Shown piece by piece: positions 1-6,072 of a stretch of 14,445 nucleotides of DNA (the first letter of the stretch is position 1; each line of letters begins with the position of its first letter). Source of the DNA: Polynucleobacter meluiroseus (GTDB lineage: Bacteria > Pseudomonadota > Gammaproteobacteria > Burkholderiales > Burkholderiaceae). The position numbers were made by a program, and so were the translations under genes. Under the pieces are notes generated by a model, which worked only from the letters and a program-made list of their open reading frames with translations, ran no database searches and had not been told where the DNA came from. The stretch is taken from NCBI GenBank assembly GCA_945867755.1, contig CAMBJN010000020.1, positions 1 to 14,445 of the forward strand, read 5' to 3'.

Positions 1-996
1 TGCCAATGATTTTTTAACGCAAGCCTCAACAAGTTCCTCATTCATTTGCGGCTCACCATCATCGCCCACAAAGACCCCATCTCGCCAGTGATAAATCTCC
101 ACACACTTTGCCTCTAGGCTGAATGGCTGATCCCTTTTCCAAAAATTGGTGAATAAGTTATGCCCTAAATAAATGACCCAGGACCCCTCATAACCAGTGA
201 CATCCGAGGAACGATCATCTGGATTACGAAACCACACACGATCACCCGGTACGTAATATTTCATCGGGAATGGATTATCTAAAGTGCCATATTCCTTTAA
301 TAAAGCCTCATGAAACTCACCCGAACGAATTGCACTTCGCTCAGAACGTAATTCCATTTTCTTTAATAAATCAGGATTCACATTTTTTAACTCTTGCGCA
401 ATGCTCAGCAAAATCACATATTCAGTCGCTCGATAACATGAAAAAGAATACGCCTCTTTGTCACTGGTTGGCTGGGTGGCCTTGATCAAGCCGTCAATGA
501 TTGACTGACCCTTTTTCAATAAAAACCCTTCTTCTTCATCGTAGTACCAATAGTCAACCGGTCTTTCAGCAGCTTCAGTATCAAAATTGAGGGCAGCCTT
601 ATAACCAGCATTAACCACATGATGACGAATACTGATTGCTGAAATTAACTCATCAAAACTAGGAAAAACAAATGGAATCGGTGTTATCAACATCGCAACC
701 AAGATTTCCTTGTCCAAATCTTTGGTATTTTTTTGACCATCAATATTCATGGTGGAATACAAGCGAGTGGTATCCCAATGTGGCGCCCACTGTTCTCTAG
801 AGTTTTCTTTTAATTTGTAGGCGCATTGATAGGTCCCGCCGCCATTTAAAGAAACAACATCTACGTGCTGCCAAAGTTGCAAGCTTTCCAGGTGCTTGCG
901 CATACTGGTCTGCAGGGCTTTTAACTCGTCAGGGGCGTTAACAACAAACTCAATCCCACGAGACTCAAAGTGAATATTGGTTTGATTTGTTGTCAT
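1..996 (-). CDS. Divergent Tgl-type transglutaminase-fold protein (C-terminus beyond window)
   Basis: The frame is open from an ATG at 996 to the window edge, giving 332 residues with no stop, so the gene is partial at its 3' end. From memory, residues about 115-290 align with Bacillus Tgl, the spore-coat protein-glutamine gamma-glutamyltransferase. Shared blocks are an HVVNAG helix (126-131), DYW plus EEG (148-157), FSC with C187 matching catalytic Cys116, GDRVWFRNPD (251-260) matching Tgl GDCLYFKNPE, and YEGSWVIYLG (269-278) matching WRGENVILLG. The Tgl residues Glu115, Glu187 and His200 appear as S186, S272 and a non-His, so activity is uncertain. The first 110 residues are extra relative to Tgl. 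It is the third gene of the ABC-DUF1854 operon, starting 4 nt after the DUF1854 stop with no clear Shine-Dalgarno, so translational coupling is likely. No signal peptide or membrane segment is visible. The family call rests on remembered motifs; a role in cyanophycin metabolism is inferred from position. Confidence 0.6.
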   Translation of the reverse strand, partial: MTTNQTNIHFESRGIEFVVNAPDELKALQTSMRKHLESLQLWQHVDVVSLNGGGTYQCAYKLKENSREQWAPHWDTTRLYSTMNIDGQKNTKDLDKEILVAMLITPIPFVFPSFDELISAISIRHHVVNAGYKAALNFDTEAAERPVDYWYYDEEEGFLLKKGQSIIDGLIKATQPTSDKEAYSFSCYRATEYVILLSIAQELKNVNPDLLKKMELRSERSAIRSGEFHEALLKEYGTLDNPFPMKYYVPGDRVWFRNPDDRSSDVTGYEGSWVIYLGHNLFTNFWKRDQPFSLEAKCVEIYHWRDGVFVGDDGEPQMNEELVEACVKKSLA

Positions 997-1000
997 TTTT

Positions 1001-1477
1001 TTATAAGAATCTATCCAACAATCTGCGACTGTATTTATCCAATAACTGAATATTTTCTATCAGATATTGAACGCCATGATTATCAGAAATCAAATAGGTA
1101 TCTTTACTGATACGGCGGATATCTTCCTCGCCTTTTAAAATAAATTGGGTGGTGCCCCTGCTGGTCTCAACGTCCCAAGTACTAGGGGTTGCAAATGAAG
1201 AGACTACAGTAATCTTTTTTAACACTGGCATGAACTCTCTATGGGCCAACTCCTCTTTGATCATGCGCTGATTGTCAGCGCTAATTTGATTCAGGTCGTC
1301 CAACCAAACCAGTTCATGACCATCACGGTCAACGATCGCAATGCATTGTTCTGGCAGGCTGATTGGGAAGGCTTTAACTGGCAATACCTGCTCATAAAAT
1401 TGACCGCTCTCAGCTTGAAGGCACAGCTGTCCAAAGGTATTTTTTGATAGGGTGAAGTTCTTCATGGAATTATCCAT
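1001..1477 (-). CDS. Cyanophycin-associated DUF1854 family protein
   Basis: This 158-residue protein carries the DUF1854 signature: FPISLPEQCIAIVDRDGHE (about 37-55), WLDDL, EELAHREFMP (75-84), TWDVET followed by RG (99-106), EEDIRR (117-122) and a C-terminal SRRLLDRFL. It is soluble, with no signal or membrane segment, and about the usual family size. Its molecular function is unknown; the family is known as a neighbour of cyanophycin synthetase genes, next to a dedicated ABC transporter, as here. The start at 1477 overlaps the ABC stop by 8 bp, with GGGGGTGAG just upstream. A second ATG at 1465 (residue 5) has its own GGA at normal spacing and is a possible alternative. The overlap and the 4-nt gap to the next gene mark one operon. 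It could be a partner of the transporter, but nothing in the sequence shows that. Confidence 0.9.
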   Translation of the reverse strand: MDNSMKNFTLSKNTFGQLCLQAESGQFYEQVLPVKAFPISLPEQCIAIVDRDGHELVWLDDLNQISADNQRMIKEELAHREFMPVLKKITVVSSFATPSTWDVETSRGTTQFILKGEEDIRRISKDTYLISDNHGVQYLIENIQLLDKYSRRLLDRFL

Positions 1478-3776
1478 TACTCACCCCCAACTCCACATCA
1501 ACTGCGTCCATGGCTTGTCTAGCCTGAGTCTCATACATCCGACGATAAACGCCATTCAAAGCCATGAGCTGGTCATGCCCACCCTGCTCGATGATTTGAC
1601 CCCTATCTAAGACAATCAATCGATCTGCTTTGCGTAATGTTGATAAACGGTGCGCAATAGCAATCGTGGTTCGACCCTTGACCAAATTATCCAAAGCTTT
1701 TTGTATTTCTTTTTCAGTCGTGCTATCCACTGATGAGGTGGCTTCATCCAATATCAAAATCTGCGGGTCGATCAACAAAGCTCTTGCAATCGAGATGCGC
1801 TGTCTTTCACCACCAGACAAAGACTGACCTCTCTCACCAACCAAAGAGTCATAGCCGTGTGGCAACCTTAAAATAAATTCATGGGCGTGAGCTGCACGTG
1901 CGGCCGAAATAATTTCGGCCCGAGTAGCATTTGGTTTGCCGTAGGCAATATTTTCAGCAATCGTGCCAAAGAACAAAAATGGCTCTTGCAGAACCAAACC
2001 AATATTCCTGCGATAGTCAGCCACAGCAATTGAACGAATATCGACACCATCCAATCGAATCGTGCCTTCTGCCACGTCATAAAAGCGACAAATCAAATTG
2101 ACCAAAGTGCTCTTACCAGAGCCGCTGTGACCAACCAAGCCAATCATTTCACCGGGAGCAATCTTTAAATTAATGCCTCGAGTCACCGAGCGATTACCAT
2201 ACCTAAAGCCCACATTATTTAATTCTATGAGGCCTTCTACTTTTGTTAGCTTGACCGGCTGAGTTGGCTCTGGAACACTGGACACATGATCCAAAATATC
2301 AAAAATACGTTTGGATGCCGTAGCCGCCTGCTGAGTGAAAGCAACAATACGACTCATAGAATCAAGGCGGGTATAAAAACGTCCGATGTAGGCCAGACAT
2401 GCCGTCAACATACCAACGGTGATGGCATCGTTTGCTATTTGCCAAATACCGAAAGCCCAAACCACCAACAATCCTATTTCTGTTAACAAAGTAATGGTCG
2501 GTGAGAACAGGGCCCAAACCCTATTGACTCGATCATTCACAGCCAAGTTATGCTCATTGGCCAATTTAAAACGATCAGACTCACGCTCTTCTTGAGCAAA
2601 GGCTTTCACCACACGAACACCTGGAATTGTGTCAGCCAATACGCTGGTGACCTCTGACCAAATACGGTCTATTTTTTCAAAGCCGTAACGCAACTTATCT
2701 CGCACCACATGAATGGCCCACCCAATAAATGGCAAAGGTAACAATGTCACCAAAGCCAACCAAGGATCGATTGAAATCAAGATCACAGCCGTCATCAAAA
2801 TCATCAAGACATCAGTTGCAAAATCTAATAGATGCATTGATAAGAACAAGCAAATGCGATCTGATTCTGAGCCAATGCGGGCCATCAAATCACCCGTTCT
2901 TTTGCCACCAAAATATTCCAATGACAGCTTCATCAAATGTTGGTAAGTGGTGGTTCGAAGATCGGCGCCAATGCGTTCGCTCACCAAAGCCAAAATATAG
3001 GTTTTGGCCCAACCTAATACCCAAGCCAATATCGCAGCGGCAAGCAAAGCACTCAAGTAAATCAGGGTTAGATTGACATCAATATCTTGACCATTTTGAT
3101 ATGGCAACAAAATATCATCCATCAATGGCATGGTCAGATATGGCGGTACCAATGTTGCTGCAGTAGAGGCAAGAGTTAAAGCAAAGCCTGCCAACAACTG
3201 CCCTTTGTATGGTTTGGCAAAGCGCCAAAGCCTTAACAAAGTCCAAGTGGATGGCGGCGTTAAGTTTTCCGAACTGCAAGCTGGGCACTCGTCTTGGTCA
3301 GGTGGTAGCGGCACCCAACAAGTTGGGCACAGCGGCTGCGTAGCCTCAGCCAGCTCAGGCTTAAATTTCCCTAAAGACTTGGCCAACTCAACTTGAAAAT
3401 GTTGAACCACGCGATGGGCCACAGGATTTTGTGCCAATGTGAATCGCCAATTAGCCAATCTTCCAGACTGATCAATTAACTCTAAATTTGCCACTCCGGC
3501 ATGATCATGTAACTGTAATTTCAGATGATCAGAAAAAGACCATCTCGACCATGATGAGAAATCTTCTTGGCTGGCAATCAAACCTTGATTGGTCAAGCAA
3601 ACCAAGCCCTTTGAAAAATGAAGTTGCTCATTGAGATCCAACTCTAAAACAGCAATCACTGATTCGTTGGCATTCAAGGTCTGAGCAACAGCGCGACGCA
3701 ACTCATTTGACAAGCGCTCAAAAGAGTCTGAGTGGCCATGCACAGTGTTGGGGGTGTTAATAGCGGTAGAGGTCAA
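1470..3776 (-). CDS. Cyanophycin-associated ABC exporter: N-terminal module, zinc ribbon, membrane domain and ATPase
   Basis: This is a 768-residue half-transporter with membrane and ATPase domains in one chain, expected to work as a homodimer in the inner membrane. Residues 1-135 form a soluble, beta-rich module (resembling a PH-like fold by pattern only). A zinc ribbon follows: C150, C153, C164, C167. The type-1 exporter membrane domain spans about 178-480. The ATPase has Walker A GHSGSGKST (549-557), Q597 in the Q-loop, signature LSGGE (653-657), Walker B ILILDE (673-678) and switch His709, so it looks fully active. The substrate cannot be read from sequence; its position divergent from cphA'-cphA and ahead of DUF1854 fits the cyanophycin-associated ABC family. 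The most upstream start is TTG at 3776, with no good Shine-Dalgarno; GTG (residue 12) and TTG (residue 22) are alternatives, and there is no in-frame ATG before residue 216. The N-terminus is therefore uncertain. Confidence 0.9.
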   Translation of the reverse strand: MTSTAINTPNTVHGHSDSFERLSNELRRAVAQTLNANESVIAVLELDLNEQLHFSKGLVCLTNQGLIASQEDFSSWSRWSFSDHLKLQLHDHAGVANLELIDQSGRLANWRFTLAQNPVAHRVVQHFQVELAKSLGKFKPELAEATQPLCPTCWVPLPPDQDECPACSSENLTPPSTWTLLRLWRFAKPYKGQLLAGFALTLASTAATLVPPYLTMPLMDDILLPYQNGQDIDVNLTLIYLSALLAAAILAWVLGWAKTYILALVSERIGADLRTTTYQHLMKLSLEYFGGKRTGDLMARIGSESDRICLFLSMHLLDFATDVLMILMTAVILISIDPWLALVTLLPLPFIGWAIHVVRDKLRYGFEKIDRIWSEVTSVLADTIPGVRVVKAFAQEERESDRFKLANEHNLAVNDRVNRVWALFSPTITLLTEIGLLVVWAFGIWQIANDAITVGMLTACLAYIGRFYTRLDSMSRIVAFTQQAATASKRIFDILDHVSSVPEPTQPVKLTKVEGLIELNNVGFRYGNRSVTRGINLKIAPGEMIGLVGHSGSGKSTLVNLICRFYDVAEGTIRLDGVDIRSIAVADYRRNIGLVLQEPFLFFGTIAENIAYGKPNATRAEIISAARAAHAHEFILRLPHGYDSLVGERGQSLSGGERQRISIARALLIDPQILILDEATSSVDSTTEKEIQKALDNLVKGRTTIAIAHRLSTLRKADRLIVLDRGQIIEQGGHDQLMALNGVYRRMYETQARQAMDAVDVELGVSNG

Positions 3777-3811
3777 GGATGTCTTTATATCTTTATTTGT
3801 CGGTAATTATC

Positions 3812-3821
3812 GCAAATTTGC
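3812..3821. promoter_or_regulatory. Perfect 10-bp palindrome in the divergent intergenic region (possible operator)
   Basis: GCAAATTTGC is self-complementary. It lies directly downstream of the candidate minus-strand -10 and between the two divergent operons, where a shared regulator could bind. A 10-bp palindrome in 139 bp has roughly a one-in-eight chance of arising at random, so this is only a candidate. Confidence 0.25.
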
Positions 3822-3850
3822 CAATCAAAATATTTACCTTTTTCTGTCAA
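3822..3850 (-). promoter_or_regulatory. Candidate sigma70 promoter for the ABC-DUF1854-Tgl operon
   Basis: On the minus strand a consensus -35 box, TTGACA, lies at 3850-3845. The best-placed -10 at 17-bp spacing (3827-3822) is only TGATTG, so the match is one-sided. It would give a leader of roughly 40 nt before the TTG start at 3776. Nothing better is visible in the 139-bp divergent region. Confidence 0.35.
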
Positions 3851-3882
3851 CCAAAGATTCCCCAAATCGTTAAACGAGAAAG

Positions 3883-3888
3883 TACAAT
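3883..3888 (+). promoter_or_regulatory. Candidate -10 box for cphA'-cphA
   Basis: TACAAT differs from TATAAT at one position and lies 28 nt before the cphA' ATG, which would leave a short leader of about 20 nt. No convincing -35 sits 16-18 bp upstream (the region reads CCCCAA), so an activator may be needed or the promoter lies elsewhere. Confidence 0.3.
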
Positions 3889-3915
3889 TAGGTATTTTTG
3901 GCACTTTAGCCCCAC

Positions 3916-6066
3916 ATGACTATAAAAACTATAGAAATCATAGATATAAAGGTTCTCAAAGGACCCAGCATGTGGACTTATCGCCCGGTTCTAGAAGCTT
4001 GGGTCGATATACATGATCTTGAGGATTATCCCTCAAACACCCTGCCAGGCTTTACTGATAGGCTGGTGGCTTGGCTTCCTAGCTTGATTGAACATCGCTG
4101 CTCTTACGAAGAGCGCGGTGGCTTTATCAAAAGGCTTGAAGAAGGCACGTGGCCAGCTCATATTCTTGAGCACATCACCTTAGAACTTCAAAATCTTGCT
4201 GGCATGCCAGGAGGCTTTGGCAAAGCTCGCGAGACCAATAAGCGCGGTGTTTATAAAGTGGTGGTGCGCGCTTGGCATGAAAAGATCACTGAAAAAGCAC
4301 TTTATCACGCACGTGATTTGGTGATGGCTGCGATTGAAGATCGTCCATTTGACGTGCCAGCGGCGATCAAAGAAATTGAAGACATGGTCGACAGTCTTTA
4401 TTTAGGTCCCAGCACTGCGTGCATTGTTGATGCAGCCAGAGAAAAGAAAATTCCTGCAACCAGATTGTCTGAAGGCAATTTGGTGCAATTAGGTTACGGC
4501 AATAAACAACGCAGAATTTGGACAGCAGAAACAGATTTGACCAGCGCGATTGCTGAGGGTATTTCAAAAGACAAAGACTTAACCAAATCTCTCTTGGCCG
4601 CTTGTGGTGTACAAGTTCCTGAAGGTCGCATGGTTGATAGCGCTGAAGATGCCTGGGCAGCTGCTCAAGACATTGATGGCTCTGTGGTGGTCAAACCCTA
4701 TGATGGCAATCACGCCAGGGGTGTGTTCATCAACCTATCAGATCAAGCGCAGATTAAAAAAGCTTATGACGACGCCTTAAAAGAAGGTAATGGCGTGATC
4801 GTAGAGCGCTACATTCCAGGCAACGAACATCGCCTATTGGTGGTTGGCAAAAAAGTGGTTGCTGCTGCCAAAGGCGAATCAGCTTGGGCCAAGGGCGATG
4901 GTAAAAGAAGTATTCGCGAACTGATTGAACAAGAGATCAACACCGACCCTCGCCGCGGTGATGCCGAGATACTGCCTTTGAGCCCTGTTGTCTTTGATAC
5001 AAAACTAGAATTAGAACTCGCTCGTCAAAATTTCACCTTGGATTCAGTACCCGAGTTAGGTCATGATGTTCTGGTTCAAGCATCTGGCAACATGGCTTTT
5101 GAAGTCACTCACTTGGTTCACCCATCAGTGGCCGAACAAGCTGCTTTGGCGGCACGAGTGATTGGTCTAGACATTGCAGGCGTTGATATCGTGGCTGAAG
5201 ATATTTCTAGACCTCTTGAAGATCAAGGTGGCGCCATCGTTGAAGTCAATGCGGGCCCAGGTTTGATCATGCACCTCAAGCCTGGTGTTGGTGAACCCCA
5301 ACCAGTCGGTGCCGCAATCGTTGATCACCTCTTCCCGAACAATGCGAATGGACGTATTCCGATTGTTGGTATCACAGGCTCTCGCGGCAAGACCATGGTG
5401 GCGCAACTCACCACTCACCTCTTGCAATTGACCGGCATGAAAGTAGGTTTGGCTTGTAGCAAAGGGGCCTACTTTAATCATCGACTTCAAACTCAGGGCA
5501 ATTGCGCCAACTGGATCAGTGCGAACCGAATCTTACTCAACCGTCAGGTTGAGGCAGCAGTCATTGAAAACGACAGTCGCACAATTTTGAACGAAGGTTT
5601 GGCATACGATCGTTGTTCTGTTGGTGTGGTCACCAATTTAGATCCGCTAGACACAGTACCAGAATGCTCAATCACTGAACCCGAACAAATTTATAACGTT
5701 CTTAGAACTCAAGTAGACGTTGTATTGACTAACGGATGCTCTGTTCTTAATGCAGATGATGAAGCCGTTGTAAAAATGGCTGAACTATCCGATGGTGAAG
5801 TGATTTTCTTTAGTAAATATGGTCCTAATGAGCACACCAAAAAACATTTACAAAAAGGTGGTCGAGCCTTGTTCACTGAGAACAATATGATCATCCTAGC
5901 CACAGGCAGTGATCGCTACCCACTCATCAGTACCGCCAACATTCCCCTCTTACAAGCCAGTAGTAAAACAAATACCCTAGAAAGTATTCTGGCTGCTGTC
6001 GCTGCAGCGTGGTCTTTGAATACACCCAAAGACATCATTGCTGCGGGTCTTCAAACTTACCAATAG
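3916..6066 (+). CDS. cphA': CphA' cyanophycin synthetase paralogue with truncated Mur-ligase half
   Basis: A 716-residue cytoplasmic paralogue of cyanophycin synthetase. The N-domain (about 1-160) contains HILEH (82-86), the HxxEH metallopeptidase-like motif. The ATP-grasp domain (about 165-475) looks intact, with VVVKPYDGN (257-265), VERYIPG (296-302) and VEVNAGPGL (442-450). The Mur-ligase-like part (about 480-716) is degenerate. Its P-loop reads GSRGKTM (488-494) where CphA has GTNGKTT, ENDSRTI replaces ETARGGI, NLDPLD replaces NLGQGD, and the protein stops before the C-terminal lobe, about 140 residues short of CphA. It therefore probably cannot add arginine by the Mur mechanism, although the grasp site may still extend a chain. 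The ATG at 3916 has no Shine-Dalgarno, but the IEIIDIKVLKGP segment (6-17) aligns with the start of CphA, so little can be trimmed. It is the first gene of a two-gene operon. Proteobacterial cphA'-cphA pairs are known; the role of CphA' here is inference. Confidence 0.92.
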   Translation: MTIKTIEIIDIKVLKGPSMWTYRPVLEAWVDIHDLEDYPSNTLPGFTDRLVAWLPSLIEHRCSYEERGGFIKRLEEGTWPAHILEHITLELQNLAGMPGGFGKARETNKRGVYKVVVRAWHEKITEKALYHARDLVMAAIEDRPFDVPAAIKEIEDMVDSLYLGPSTACIVDAAREKKIPATRLSEGNLVQLGYGNKQRRIWTAETDLTSAIAEGISKDKDLTKSLLAACGVQVPEGRMVDSAEDAWAAAQDIDGSVVVKPYDGNHARGVFINLSDQAQIKKAYDDALKEGNGVIVERYIPGNEHRLLVVGKKVVAAAKGESAWAKGDGKRSIRELIEQEINTDPRRGDAEILPLSPVVFDTKLELELARQNFTLDSVPELGHDVLVQASGNMAFEVTHLVHPSVAEQAALAARVIGLDIAGVDIVAEDISRPLEDQGGAIVEVNAGPGLIMHLKPGVGEPQPVGAAIVDHLFPNNANGRIPIVGITGSRGKTMVAQLTTHLLQLTGMKVGLACSKGAYFNHRLQTQGNCANWISANRILLNRQVEAAVIENDSRTILNEGLAYDRCSVGVVTNLDPLDTVPECSITEPEQIYNVLRTQVDVVLTNGCSVLNADDEAVVKMAELSDGEVIFFSKYGPNEHTKKHLQKGGRALFTENNMIILATGSDRYPLISTANIPLLQASSKTNTLESILAAVAAAWSLNTPKDIIAAGLQTYQ

Positions 6067-6072
6067 CCGATC

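Noticed and set aside
2729..3076. Plus-strand 115-codon frame and other frames opposite the ABC gene
   Set aside because: Antisense shadows of a well-supported ABC transporter; no motifs or ribosome binding sites.
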